Below, piece by piece: positions 1-11,050 of a stretch of 64,000 nucleotides of DNA (position 1 is its first letter; each line of letters begins with the position of its first letter). The notes under the pieces were generated by a model, which made no database searches, was not told the origin of the DNA, and saw only the letters and a list, made by a program, of their open reading frames with translations. The stretch is taken from assembly GCA_963681505.1 (NCBI GenBank), contig OY811971.1, positions 7,538,924 to 7,602,923 on the forward strand, written 5' to 3'. This stretch comes from Eunapius fragilis (taxonomy: Eukaryota; Porifera; Demospongiae; Spongillida; Spongillidae). A program made the translations under genes and the position numbers.

Positions 1-300
1 CGATTATGGCAAACTATTTGGGTTCTTGTAGTTCCAATTAACTGGATCTTATAATTCACCGAACTGATCTGTTAATCACAGTATAAGGCCCTCTCCACTG
101 TGAAGATAACTTCCTTGTCTCACCAACCTTTATTGCTGGATTGAAAATCCACACTCTGTCACCAACCTTAAAGTTCACTTCTGCACATGTATCTTTCCCT
201 TCTTTCCTCTTCTGTGCAGCATCCAAATAATCCCGTATCGCATCATAGGCATTCTTGAGTGTTGTCCTGACCTCCTTGATGTACTGGGGAATAGTGCCAT
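1..300 (-). pseudogene. Ty3/Gypsy integrase C-terminal remnant
   Basis: Read on the minus strand, this segment encodes the tail of a Ty3/Gypsy-type integrase. A stretch beginning IPQYIKEV is followed by the beta-rich C-terminal module with FKVGDRVW and WRGPYTVI, the usual GPY/F signature. The frame breaks near position 60: the continuation (YKIQLIGTTRTQIV) lies in another frame, so at least one frameshift is present. No catalytic core, protease or reverse transcriptase is seen. The coding match stops at about 300, exactly where the minisatellite starts, so the rest of the element was lost or replaced there. The low-coordinate side runs off the window. Confidence is high for the family, and the copy is dead. 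Confidence 0.8.
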
Positions 301-301
301 G

Positions 302-1122
302 GGTTCTAAGGTGTGATGGAGACCATAGGTAGGTGTGATGGTGACCATGGATAGGTGTGATGGTGACCATGGGTAGGTGTGATGTAACCATGGATAGGTG
401 TGATGGTGACCATGGGTAGATGTGATGGTGACCATGGGTAGGTGTGAAGGTGACCATGGGTAGATGTGATGGGGACGATGGGTAGGTATGATGGTGACCA
501 TGGGTAGGTATGATGGTGACCATGAGTAGGTCTGATGTAACCATGGATAGGTGTGATGGTGACCATGGGTAGGTGTGATGGTAACCATGGATAGGTGTGA
601 TAGTTACAATAGGTAGTTGTGATGGTGACCATGGGTAGATATGATGGTGACCATGGGTAGGTGTGATGGTGACCATGGGTAGGTGTAATGGTGACCATGG
701 GTAGGTGTGATGGTGACCATGGGTAGGTGTGATGGTGACCATGGGTAGGTGTGATCTGGGGAACATGGGTTCTGTAGGTGTGATTGTGACCATGGGAAGC
801 AGTGATGGTGCCCTTGGGTAGGTGTGATGGGGACCATGGGTAGATGTGATGGTGACCATGGATAGGCGCACAATGGGTACTATGCATACATTGTAGGTAT
901 GATGGTACCATCACCCTACCCATGGTCTCCATCACCCTACCCATGGTCACCATCACCTTCTCATGGTCACCATCATACCTACATGTACCCATGGTCCCCA
1001 TCACACCTACCCATGGCCCCATCGCACCTACCCATGTTCACCATCACACCTACCCATGGTCACCATCACACCTACTCATGGTACCCATCATACCTACGCA
1101 TGGTCACCATGACACCTCCTCA
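302..1122. repeat. Two-armed 21-22 bp minisatellite in opposite orientations
   Basis: About 25 degenerate units of GGTGTGATGGTGACCATGGG run on the plus strand from 302 to about 870. After a short unique spacer (870-900), about ten units of the reverse complement (CCTACCCATGGTCACCATCA) run to about 1122, so the array is a large imperfect inverted repeat. Long open frames across it only translate the repeat into periodic peptides and are not genes. Confidence 0.95.
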
Positions 1123-1124
1123 TT

Positions 1125-1602
1125 ACAGCCACCAATACATCACACCATAACTATAGCCACTAACACATCACACCATCACTATAGCCAATAACACATCACA
1201 CCATCACTATAGCCACCAACACATCACTCCATCACTATAGCCACCAACACATCACTCCATCACTATAACCACCAACACATCACACCATCTATGGCCACCA
1301 ACACATCATACCATCACTATAGCCACCAACACATCACTCCATCACTATAGCCACCAGCACATCACTCCATCACTATAGCCACCAACACATCACTCCATCA
1401 CTTTAGCCAACACATCACTCCATCACTATAGCCACCAACACACCACTCCATCACTATAGCACCAACACATCACTCCATCACTATAGCCACCAACACATCA
1501 CACCATCACTATAGCCACCAATACATCACACCATCACTGTAGTCACCAACACATCACTCCATCCCTATAGCCACCAACACATCACTCCATCACTATTGCA
1601 CT
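1125..1602. repeat. 28-bp minisatellite
   Basis: About 17 tandem units close to ATCACTATAGCCACCAACAC, with an ATCACTCC or ACACC variant completing a 28-bp period. It starts directly where the preceding minisatellite ends, so two unrelated tandem arrays abut. Confidence 0.95.
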
Positions 1603-2330
1603 TGTAAATGGCTGCAATGTCCATCACCTTGTGTCGCCATAGAAACTTGAAGGATTTGCAAGAGTAGTGAAGACCCACTGTATGCCGAATGTGATGGTGA
1701 TGTGATATGGAGGTCATCTGAGGGAGGTGGTGTGAGGGGATATGGAGGTGATGTGATGGGAGGGGGGCGACATGTTAGTAGCACAAGTGGATGTCCACCT
1801 TCCCATTACCTGGATGACTTCAGGGTCACGTATGTTGCTCAATGCCATGAGGTGGGGGAACAGTGTCCAAAGTAAAGGTAGAAGTCTCCCTGTAGGTCAC
1901 GAACTAGCTCTACTGCACGCAAACACCTTACACCATCAAGCACCTTAAGATGAACCAGCAGGTAATCCCTCTCACCTCCAAGTAGAATGTTGCTATATTA
2001 ATAAGCTTACAACTCCACTTAGGGAGATGAGGGAGGGGGTGGGGGGATGGGTTGATGCAATTTAAGGTTTTAATTGATGGTTGCCACGAAAAGTGGCATA
2101 AAGCTGTTCACTTCAAAACAGTTAAAATTCAATTTGTAGAGGATCGTTGCTTAGAACATCCACACAGTTCAACACATGCACGAGGAGGTATCTTTTAATG
2201 GCAACAATCACAAATAATGCACTCATTTTCATACATATATGGGTGATCTTACTCGCCCATCCCACAGCGACAATAATTGGGACTGCGAAGAACTGGGTGG
2301 TGGGGCAATAATAAATCTTCATCTCTACTT
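1603..2330. other. No recognisable gene
   Basis: I see no conserved coding frame, RNA gene or element end here. A short GTGATG-rich stretch (1690-1770) recalls the neighbouring minisatellites, and there is a G-rich patch near 2020-2050. Confidence 0.4.
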
Positions 2331-2334
2331 GGCA

Positions 2335-2640
2335 ATGTTTATCCTCTCTCTTTCCCTCCCCTCCCCTCACCTCTAGATCTCTCTCCCCTTTCCTCTCCCT
2401 CCCTCTCCTCACCTCTCTCTCCCTTCACCTCTCTCCCTCCGTCACCTCTCTCTCAGTTTCACTTCAAACTCTCCTCACCTCTGGTGTCTCTGACACGTGA
2501 CCGATGCGTGCGATTGGTTGCATCACATTTGATGCTCACTAATTTTCTCATTGATTCAAACTAACCAATTGCGAGGCATTGCAAGTTCGCATATTACACA
2601 CCAGCTGGATCTCCAGGCCTAATGGGGATCGACACGACCA
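2335..2640. repeat. Pyrimidine-rich dispersed repeat, copy 1
   Basis: A CT-rich stretch (2339-2480) is followed by TCTGACACGTGACCGATGCG, a segment rich in ATG and CATT, and CTCCAGGCC. The same order recurs at 39210-39445, so the two are diverged copies of one dispersed element. No coding potential is convincing. Confidence 0.6.
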
Positions 2641-2679
2641 TAGATATTATTTTCGTATAGTATCTATGCACATTCTTTC

Positions 2680-3500
2680 AGTAATGTGTGTGCAGTGACA
2701 ATGGTACATGTAGGTGAACATTTGAGAGTACCCTGGGGCATTATGGTACATCATTATAGAGCTGAGATAGCTAACAGTCTACACATCAGACCACACATCA
2801 GACCACAAAAATGCAGCCCTCACCTTGGCATAATGGTTGGCTCCACTACAGAACTCCACCACGTCACAATTGAAACATCTGTAAACGTTTGTATCACACC
2901 CCAAACACCTGGGGGCATAGTTGATAGGACAACTATGTGGTACATAAAAGAATACAGCTCTCACCTTGGGCATTGGCTCCAGGTGTACAAAAGCTTCATC
3001 AGCTGTGTGGTGTGAAGGATGCATTTTAACTGTAACCGTGACAACTATACAAGGAATGCATACGTATATTCATTAAACACACGGATACATGTAAGTGCCA
3101 ATGATGGTGGTGGTGTGACCTGCAGCCAAGACCAGACAGCTGCAGAGAAGACGTAATAATGGTGCGACACAAAGTCAGAGTCTGGGAAGAGTGCAAAGGT
3201 CTGGGGATGAGAGACAGTAACCGTAGACGTCTGCATGTACACGTGTATGGTCTATGAGCTAGAACTACCATGGGAACAAACCTCTGTCAGGCAGTTCATT
3301 GCACCAGAGATAATATATTATCTCTGATTGCACGCTGACGAAGCTACTTCACAGAGTTTGTATCTGGGGAAACAATGCCCATCACAGAGGAGCAAGAACT
3401 AGACAAGGGTGCGTCAGGGAACTTGACAGATATGGGTCAGAGGACTAGACACATGGGTCAGAAGACGAGATACATGGGTCAGGGGACTAGACAGATATAA
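2680..3500. repeat. Segmental duplication block A
   Basis: Sequence from about 2800 to 3490 is similar to 4060-4330: shared blocks include GCAGCTCTCACCTTGGG, AAGCTTCATCAG and the ACATGGGTCAG tandem (3420-3490, again 4280-4320). On the minus strand, short Cys-rich reading segments are followed by AAGGTGAGAG, which could be splice donors (near 2820 and 2960). I cannot link them into a gene. A 20-bp palindrome AGAGATAATATATTATCTCT lies at 3306-3325. Confidence 0.5.
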
Positions 3501-3569
3501 ATGTACAGGTTACAAATGGCTCTAAACCCCATGCACTATCAGGAAGTTGACAGGAACTACTAACTATAT

Positions 3570-3690
3570 TTAGTTTGACCCGGATCGTGAAATCATTATA
3601 AAAATCAACCCGCGATATAACTCGCGTACCAAGAAACGGATAGTTAGCTCGAGTTAACGTCTGGTCGAAAAGGATATCAGCATGAAGAAT
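3570..3690 (-). repeat. Dispersed family 'CCCGAGTTAT', short copy
   Basis: On the minus strand, CTATCCGTTTCTTGGTACGC followed by a GCGGGT block matches 10790-10850, and more loosely 21410-21525 and 34690-34800. This is one copy of a dispersed roughly 300-bp family of unknown class. Confidence 0.55.
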
Positions 3691-4055
3691 GGCAGCAAGT
3701 AAAAATAGCAAACGTAGCAAAAGAAGAGAAACATATACATCCAGCCTGTATTTACTACTTCAACAGGCTTAGAAGAATATTAAGTTATTCATGTTTATAG
3801 CTTCAGTTTATATATTTGAAAGTCTGTTCCTAAAATTCCTCTTCTGCCATAATTTACTCAATCTTAGACTGCTCTACTGGATACTATTTTTTGTCAACAT
3901 TAGAGGACATGGGGTGTGGATGAAGCTATGAACATGAAAATTAAGATTTTTAACATGTTTGACGCAAAATATAGGCGTCTCTTAGTCCAAAAGCAATTAT
4001 TGTTTCATTGTCTACAGCCATTCTTATATAGGTGACAAAGATGGGGGTATAGTGT
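3691..4055. other. No recognisable gene
   Basis: AT-rich sequence without a supported gene, RNA or repeat. Confidence 0.4.
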
Positions 4056-4330
4056 TACATTTGATGGCATAATGATTGGTCCACTATAGAATTCTCTCAA
4101 ATGCAGCTCTCACCTTGGGTATTGGCTCCATGCAGGCAAACAGAAGCTTCATCAGTTGTGTTGGGCACTGGATGCATTCAGACAACTATACACGGAAAGC
4201 AGATGTATCGTCAATAAAAACATGTACACATGGGTCAATGTTGGGTGTGACCTGAGGCCAGAGACCTGCTGCAAAGACGTTAGAGACATAGGTCAGGGGA
4301 CTCTGACATACATGGGTCAGCTAGGGGTAT
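4056..4330. repeat. Segmental duplication block B
   Basis: Diverged second copy of the 2800-3490 block, including the sequence around AAGCTTCATCAG and the ACATGGGTCAG motif. Confidence 0.5.
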
Positions 4331-4593
4331 TGGTTAAGAATGGCATTCAATTTTTAATTATTATGGCCTGATGCACACACCGGCTTACACGTTGACACTA
4401 ACACCAACTCAAACATTGCTCCCCACAAACACCAACAAAGTTACCAGATACATGTGTCACTGGAAGAGCAGCTGAACTCTGGAGGTGAGATTGTGAAGCA
4501 GTTGGAGGAACCCCTGTTGTTTGGGTAGGGAAACCAGAGTCTGCCATGGATTGAGTATACCATGAGGGAGCTCCCGATGGTGGTGGGGAGGGG

Positions 4594-4925
4594 CATAGGC
4601 GGCCCCAGCGCTTACCGAAGGGAGGGGCCAACCCCACGAAGGGCGCCAAAGGGAGAGGGGCCAATCCCACGAAGGGCGCCAAAGGGGGAGGGGCATTATC
4701 GATTTTGCGATCTTAGTCATTTGTTAATCGCTATGTGTACGCTCAGATGAGCTAGTGTTAGTAGCTATATTACACATAGTTACATGTAGTAATCATATTG
4801 CAACGCTACAGCAAAAATTACTTATAGGGGTTGGGGGGCGCCATAACCAGGGGAGGGGGGGGTGCCATGGCCCCCTGGCCCCCCCCCCCCCCCCCCCCTG
4901 GGCCCCCCCCCTGGGGCCGCCTATG
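4594..4925. mobile_element. hAT-like MITE
   Basis: The 13-bp ends CATAGGCGGCCCC (4594-4606) and GGGGCCGCCTATG (4913-4925) are perfect inverted repeats. Both sides are flanked by GGGAGGGG, an apparent 8-bp target duplication, although the G-rich flank makes that less certain. Inside are two roughly 38-bp tandem units with ACGAAGGGCGCCAAAGGG (about 4620-4690) and a long C tract (4879-4899). The termini and duplication length suggest hAT. It is non-coding. Confidence 0.65.
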
Positions 4926-5252
4926 GGGAGGGGTGTGTGTGTGTGTGTGCTCATAATATAATATAAGTACACAACAGTACCACAATAGAGCCTCGTGACT
5001 TACTACAACCTCATGTATGTGGACAAATACACATACACAGCTTTATGTATTCATACACATAGATCACGTATCGCATATGATGCGCAAGAACCAGGATTAG
5101 CTTAACCTCATATGATGGCCCACAGCTTCCAAGGAAACGTAGAACCGCTGATGGAACAGCGGCGTAATTAATTCCGCAGCCCCCTCCTCCCACTTTTTAG
5201 CCGTTTTAAGGCACTGTTAATGTTTAGTTCGAAAATAAATGAGAAGGTGCAG

Positions 5253-5708
5253 CTAAACGTATTCTCTGATTTGGAAGTAAAATGAAATACTCATTTCCGT
5301 AATAATGACGTAGGCGTTTGGTTTAAGAGAATCAGCCGGAGTCAGAAGGTGCCTGAGACGTGATCGCGCAAACGACAAAGTGGATCTATTATACTTGAGT
5401 AAGTCAATGTGTAAGTAAATGATTATAGGGAATTGATCCGCATAAAATAAATAAAAAAACGCAACCGCGAGCACGAACAGACAGCGCGTGATAATTAATG
5501 GGAACAAGCTAGGAGTTAAAAACTCCGTATCTGAATATAAGTTTAAAACGCGCAGCATGGGCTCGCGCATCACGTCTATATATGGACGGGAGTAGGTTTC
5601 ATAGAGGAATGACGCGCGGTATGATAAGGTTTGCCTTTTTATACCATTGAATTTCAGAAATCGAAAGGACCGATACTGCTTTTCATAGCGGTCGCGAAAC
5701 GTATGCAA
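5253..5708 (-). CDS. Unrecognised open frame of 151 codons
   Basis: An uninterrupted frame with a hydrophobic stretch around residues 75-100 and many Arg, Tyr and Phe. I recognise no family, splice partner or repeat. In AT-rich DNA of this kind a frame of this length can occur by chance, and composition gives no support for coding. Listed only because it is the longest frame in 4.9-7 kb. Confidence 0.12.
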   Translation of the reverse strand: MHTFRDRYEKQYRSFRFLKFNGIKRQTLSYRASFLYETYSRPYIDVMREPMLRVLNLYSDTEFLTPSLFPLIITRCLFVLAVAFFYLFYADQFPIIIYLHIDLLKYNRSTLSFARSRLRHLLTPADSLKPNAYVIITEMSISFYFQIREYV

Positions 5709-5709
5709 A

Positions 5710-6290
5710 AAGGAGTTCGTAACTTAGTAAACCCGTAAAAATAGGTGGTAAAATTGGTGGTTACGAACCCCGCCCCTGCTCGTATGCATTTGATAAGCTT
5801 TTTATTTTATTTTTATTTATTTAATTTATGGCAATTACTTCAAATGTAACAGAAGTAAACTATTGGCTATGTATGAGTCAACCAACTAAGTAGAGGTCTG
5901 AGACTTTAGCACGGGGACCTGCCCTTGCAAGAAATGCTCTGGCATTCGAGCGCACAAGGGAAAGGTTTAGTTTGGAATAAATGTGTCCAGAGCGGTGGAA
6001 GTGGAGGAGTTAACCTGGACTGAAAGGCGGGAAGCAAGTTTTCTAGAATGTTTTAGAGGCAGGTTGGCCTCAGGCCCCGAATGATTTAACAACAAGGGGT
6101 ATGCAACTCCAGCCTAGTTCTTCACAAATCCCTGAATTTGCTTGTTGATAAGTAAAATTTCATTCAAATTATTAATAGACGTCCCATTTGTTAGCTACTG
6201 CAAACTATTCAGGGCCGCCAAGAGATAGACCGGCGGAACAAAGTGATTCCCGAGCCCCTAGAATATTTAACGGTCTGGGCCCCAGAAATT
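5710..6290. other. No recognisable gene
   Basis: Non-coding, AT-rich near 5800-5840. Nothing identifiable. Confidence 0.4.
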
Positions 6291-6294
6291 ATGC

Positions 6295-6553
6295 GCCTAT
6301 CATTGTTACGTGAGACACCCCCTTCCCCCCCCCCCCCCCCACCCCTCGGGGCATTGCGAGGAATTTGAAGCAAACTGCCCCAGGTTGGGGGTTAATAACC
6401 GGTCAAATGTCTAAACTACATGTACCGGATAAAAGGTCAAATGCGTGTCCGACTATGGTCATATGTGTTGCCCACTAATGATATTCACGCGTCAAATCCC
6501 CACCTAATCCCGACTTCGCCCCCGGGGGGTGGTCTCACGTAACAATGATAGGT
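6295..6553. mobile_element. MITE with about 27-bp TIRs
   Basis: CCTATCATTGTTACGTGAGA (from 6295) is repeated as its complement TCTCACGTAACAATGATAGG (ending 6552). The interior holds a C17 tract and no coding frame. Target duplications are unclear. Confidence 0.65.
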
Positions 6554-6860
6554 GAATTTAGCTGCCAGCTAGGAACGACGTTACGGCTCGGGGGCGTTGC
6601 CTGACCCCACTTGTAGGGACGTGGCTTTAAATTCCAAGCCTGTTTGTTTAATGGTCCGGGCCCGGGGAAGTTTAGTTTTTTCGGATGATATCACAAATCA
6701 TGGTAAAAGTTTTTATCATTATGAGCATCACATTTAGCTGTTACATAGATAATCAATTTAAAACCATAGGTGACAAGGACATTTTGTACAAACATATTTG
6801 ACAAGTTGTTAAAGGCTCCTATAATATTATAATAATAACCTACATGTTCACTTTCAGTGT

Positions 6861-7193
6861 TTATAATGATGTATTCTTCGATGCACATATATACTTTTGC
6901 ATCAGCCGTGGCTCCAGGGTTTCTTCGGCCACAAAAAGTACGGCTGCATGCATCAACATCAATGTTAAAAATCGTTTACGTACCTCTGGTAAACATCTAA
7001 ATTCGTTAAGCTGCTTTTTTCGGCCATGGCAGTAATTAAGGCAGTGCTCAGACGTTCGCAACGAAGACAGGCAAAGGATAAACGGAAATAGCTTAAAGTT
7101 TAGAACGCATGAAAGAGACCTCAAATAACACATGCGCATAGGCGCACATACTTCTAAAGACGCACGGCCGCGCTGCGCTCTTTTTGAAAGCAA
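6861..7193 (-). other. Open frame without recognisable family
   Basis: A 110-codon frame over sequence with no visible domain. The surroundings (6554-7360) show no splice pattern or repeat I can name. Probably chance. Confidence 0.1.
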
Positions 7194-7367
7194 AGACGGT
7201 GCCCCACAAAGAACAAAAAAGCGCCATCTGAGAGCACAATGCCGGGCTTATTGAAACGTTAGTTTACAGCATTTTCGTAGCAGCCGTAATAGGTCCCAAG
7301 TCTCCTATAATTATGGCAATTTTTGAAAGCATTATTAAGAAAAGGGCGAGAGTATCGTTCGGTTTTG

Positions 7368-7662
7368 CAAGTAAATGAAAACATTCTATTAACGAGAGAG
7401 TTGTTGGTATATAGGATTGACCAATGGTGGTGTAAAAAGCATAGAAACAAGAGTGACAGAAATTTTACTGGAAAATTGAAATAGGCCTATATTTCAGTAG
7501 CCATTACTCAGTCATGCGCTTGTTATATTGTAAGTGTGCTAAATATATAGGCTTATTTCAATTTTCCAGTAAAATTTCTGTCACTCTTGTTTCTGTGCTT
7601 TTTACACCACCATTGGTCAATCCTATATACCAACAACTCTCTCGTTTATTTTTATTTACTTG
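7368..7662. mobile_element. Foldback MITE 'CAAGTAAA', copy 1
   Basis: Two arms of about 130 bp are near-perfect inverted repeats. The element begins CAAGTAAATGAAAACATTCT and ends with the complement TTTACTTG; each arm includes the TTGTTGGTATATAGGATTG and GGTGGTGTAAAAAGC blocks. Related copies lie at 10090, 20751 and 63936. The short loop carries GTGCTAAATATA, which also recurs in the other copies. No transposase frame. No clear target duplication. Confidence 0.9.
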
Positions 7663-7789
7663 TGATTTTTTTTAACCCTGTCATAGCAGTATCATAGTCA
7701 ATGATCAAATGTAGGAAGAGCGTGGACGATCCCCTTTATCTCTTAATGCAAGAACAAATAAACTTTAAGAGCACTGATGGTGGTGGTGG

Positions 7790-7860
7790 GGGCAGCGGCG
7801 GGGGGGGGGGGGGGGGGGTGGGGGGGGGAGGGGGGTAGGGATGATGGTAGTGGTGGCAGG
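7790..7860. repeat. G-rich low-complexity tract
   Basis: Runs of 10-20 G broken by single T or A, forming a purine tract able to fold as a G-quadruplex. Confidence 0.8.
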
Positions 7861-7939
7861 AGGAGCGGTAAAGGAGTCGGAGGATGAATGTACTCTTCCT
7901 CCTCGTTGGTGAAAAACCCGCAAAGGTCGTCAGCCATCT

Positions 7940-8750
7940 TTATGTACGTAACAGAGAGTATGATTAAATTTTTGCCTCTTTCTTTTTAAAGCAAAGTGCA
8001 AAGCTGTTACACATCCACATATAGTATTATTTAGTTTTTACCTCTTTTTGCAAAGTGCACTATTCAGTGGGTGTATAATGACTATAATGCCTGCAAAACC
8101 TTAACACGTGTGCAGACTGTGCTATTGGTTTTATTCCATCATATTAATGACAGGGAGGGAACTCAAGGGGTGTCAGATGTGCTAAAATTATACTGGTCAA
8201 ATTTGATCCAGTAAAAATGCTCTAATCTAAACGTGGAGGTGTAGCCTACATGCAGTTAAGTTGTATAGATGGATAATGTGGACTCAGGAAGTGAACTACG
8301 TGGCAGCATGTAGATCAATCGATGTGAAGTAATATTTGTGGACAGGGCAGAATGTCTGTTTATTTATAAATGTGAGTGTCCTGCTAGAAGTACCTGATTG
8401 GCTTAAACAAGTTGATGCGCAATCTTATGCCCCAATCGCTGCACGGGCAGATCTAACAACCTTTTGAGCTAGCAATGGATGAGACTTACAAATGGCATAA
8501 TTTACTTCACTTAGAAGCTCACTATCCCAAAGAATAGCTTTTTCAAGACCACCATGTACTGTAGTGTCCATTGTTTTAATCTGATAGGGCTTCCTTATGG
8601 CTTCCTTATCCTTGTCTAACCATGTACTATGCTGCAACTGTATGAAATAATTGCACCGAGTTGCAAGGGCTGAGAACTAGATGAATGAAAATGAGTCACC
8701 ATGCACGCTTTACATGTGAAGTGAATGGTTTTGTGCAGATATGTACTGTA
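7940..8750. other. No recognisable gene
   Basis: Short open frames occur, for example 8425-8637 on the minus strand, but none matches a family I recognise. Confidence 0.35.
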
Positions 8751-8824
8751 CATAGTCGGGCGTACTGATAATAGGGCGACAAGCCCGACCAAACACGGTA
8801 GTAGGCCCGCCCCGCCCGACTATG
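8751..8824. mobile_element. 74-bp miniature inverted-repeat element
   Basis: Ends CATAGTCGGGCG and CGCCCGACTATG are perfect 12-bp inverted repeats, flanked on both sides by CTGTA, an apparent 5-bp target duplication. No coding capacity. Confidence 0.65.
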
Positions 8825-8984
8825 CTGTACAAATGTTGCATGCACAGCATTTTAATGTTAATACAATATGCCATAACATACCTTTGGGTGGTAGTGGTAG
8901 TTCTGTGACCACTGCGGTACCAGGTCCTCTCGGCAGCACATTTAACCAATCCGGACAGCGGGGTCATTCCAATACCGACTCCTT

Positions 8985-9170
8985 TCAGATGCTTTAATGG
9001 CAGCTGAATTGTCCTCGCCTTTTATCACTACGGTTCTCTCGAGGTCCGCTTCGTATCGCCGCCTTTTAGCAGATTGCTTAGAATCTCCATTGTCCCTCCA
9101 GACGCTAGTTAAATTTTATTAATGACATTCATCAACCCTCAATCAATCCTATATTGAACCTGCTGCCGCT
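8985..9170. repeat. Dispersed repeat, copy related to 24180-24360
   Basis: The order GAATTGTCCT, GGTTCTC, CTCGAG, TTTAGCAGAT is shared with 24190-24275. Both copies are diverged and non-coding. Confidence 0.45.
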
Positions 9171-9637
9171 GGTTCAGAATTTAATAGATTCAGCGAGTAT
9201 TGTACTAAGGGAGAATGCGTAGTTCAGGACATAAAAATTCATATAGCTCTCGTGTGTTCATTCTTATGAGCTAGCTGATTCACTGTAGTTATTAGTTAGG
9301 GAGCAAAGTGGTATAATCTTCTAGTGGTTCACAGTACGTTAGTAGCTTACCTGTTCCTAAACCATTCATCCAAACTTTAGACTTTGTTTTGTCGTCCATT
9401 CTAAAATGATTAACGCTTTAAACATTCACGTTTATTAACCATACTCAATGGAACGTGGTAATTATTTAAACATGCACAATGTTTACGCCGGATGTATTAA
9501 GAACAGCTGCTAAATTATACACTATGGTCATAAATGGGGATAATAACGATATGTATGCCTAATCTACGTGGATGGAAAAGTAATTACTATGGTTAGAACC
9601 TTATGCCCACACAGAACCAGCTCGCTAGAGTGGAAAC
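9171..9637. other. No recognisable gene
   Basis: AT-rich sequence without a supported feature. Confidence 0.35.
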
Positions 9638-9639
9638 GT

Positions 9640-9899
9640 GACTACATACATACACACACATACAAATAACATATTTTCACACACACATGCACACACACAC
9701 GCACACACGTACATACGTACATACGTACATACATACATACATACTGTACATAAGTACATACGTACATACCTACATACCTACATACATACATACATACATA
9801 CATACATACATACATACATACATACATACATACATTACATACATACATACATGCAAGCATGCATGCATGCATACATACATACATACATACATACATACA

Positions 9900-9930
<31 letters not shown>

Positions 9931-10089
9931 CATACATACATACATACATACATACATACATACATACATACATACATACATACATACATACATACATACA
10001 TACATACATACATACATACATACATACATACATACATACATACATAGATACATACATACATACATACATACATACATTACATACATACA
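9640..10089. repeat. (TACA)n microsatellite array, about 450 bp
   Basis: More than 100 TACA units with a CA-rich left edge and interspersed GCATGCATGCA variants. Every frame across it is open because a tetranucleotide has no stop in most phases, so the frames are artefacts. Confidence 0.98.
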
Positions 10090-10311
10090 CAAGTAAAGAA
10101 AAACATTCTCTAACGAGAAAGTTGGTGGGATATAGGAATTGGATGCAATGGTGGTGTAAAAAGGAAGGGAACAAAGTTTTGAGAAAAGGGTAATGAGACA
10201 AAATTTTTAGCACTTCTTTTGGTTCTGTTACATCTACACGTGCTAAATATAGGATTTTTATCTCATTACCCCTTTCTCAAAACCTCGTTAGAAAATGTTT
10301 TTCTTTACTTG
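10090..10311. mobile_element. Foldback MITE 'CAAGTAAA', copy 2 (asymmetric)
   Basis: Begins CAAGTAAAGAAAAACATT inside the last unit of the (TACA)n array and ends with the complement at 10311. The left arm carries the GGTGGTGTAAAAAG block, but the right arm lacks it, so the copy is internally deleted on one side. The inner arm (GAAAAGGGTAATGAGA) is specific to this copy. Confidence 0.85.
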
Positions 10312-10589
10312 TTTCCTCTATTTTTATTATTTATTGATTATTAATACTGCCCCCCCCCGCTTCAATTACCGCCACGAGCAGACGCCCACTTTTGTTTGGG
10401 ATCACTGTAAGGAACTCTAACTCGTCGTCTCGTTGTTTAGCTCTTTTGTTTGCACAATTCTAAATATACGTAAATGTCGCCATGGGAACGCTTCTATTTA
10501 ACAATACGCATTACGTAATGATTACATATGTCAGTTTTATGACGATGTCCTTCCAGGAGGTTCTAAAGCGATTGGTATAATTGGCGCTC

Positions 10590-10860
10590 TTTAAAACCAT
10601 TCCTATCCCGAGTTATACTCACCCGAGAAGAATAAGACGACGACGATGACGACGGAGAAGAGTTGGCCTGGGGACGAGGAAAACACGATTTTTTTTTTTT
10701 TTGTTTTTGTTCTCTTGAAGGAAACAGTTTGAAGTCTGGAACAAAACATTTAAATGACCGTCTTTGCCTTCTGGTTCGATTGGAACAAAGAGCTAAACTA
10801 TCCGTTTCTTGGTACGCGAGTTATACGCGGGTCGCGTTTTAAAAAAATGATATGCACGAC
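10590..10860 (+). repeat. Dispersed family 'CCCGAGTTAT', copy 2
   Basis: Contains TCCTATCCCGAGTTAT, an acidic or basic codon-rich GAAGA/GACGA stretch, AACTATCCG and GGGTCGCGTTTT, in the same order as 21232-21500 and the reverse of 34690-34985. Confidence 0.6.
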
Positions 10861-10879
10861 CCGGTGTCGTATACGTAGC

Positions 10880-11050
10880 GATGTATGCCCCCCCCCCCCC
10901 CCCCCCCCCCCCTTATAAATGGGTCCCCGGCCCCATTTCCCTAGCGATTTGGGGCCGGCTGACCTATAATAACGCTAGGGAATTGGGACCCCCGCGAGGC
11001 CCCATTTCACTAGCCCCTTCGTGAAATAGGGCCCCCACATTAGTTCAATG
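10880..11050. repeat. GC-rich repeat with C tract, related to 15040-15170
   Basis: A C24 tract is followed by repeated GGGGCC and CCCATTTCACTAG motifs; the same motifs in similar order occur at 15045-15165. Probably two copies of one small non-coding element. Confidence 0.55.

Noticed and set aside
56..871. 271-codon minus-strand frame
   Set aside because: Only the last 80 codons are Gypsy integrase; the rest is minisatellite translation.
1125..1602. Possible CRISPR-like array
   Set aside because: Units are head-to-tail without unique spacers, in a eukaryotic genome; it is a minisatellite.
2779..3024. Cys-rich minus-strand frame that could be MYND-like
   Set aside because: The Cys spacing does not complete a MYND or other zinc finger, and the duplicate block at 4.1 kb does not keep the frame.
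9638..10193. Long open frames of repeating Tyr-Ile-His-Thr and Met-Tyr-Val-Cys
   Set aside because: They are translations of the (TACA)n array in several frames and both strands; no gene.
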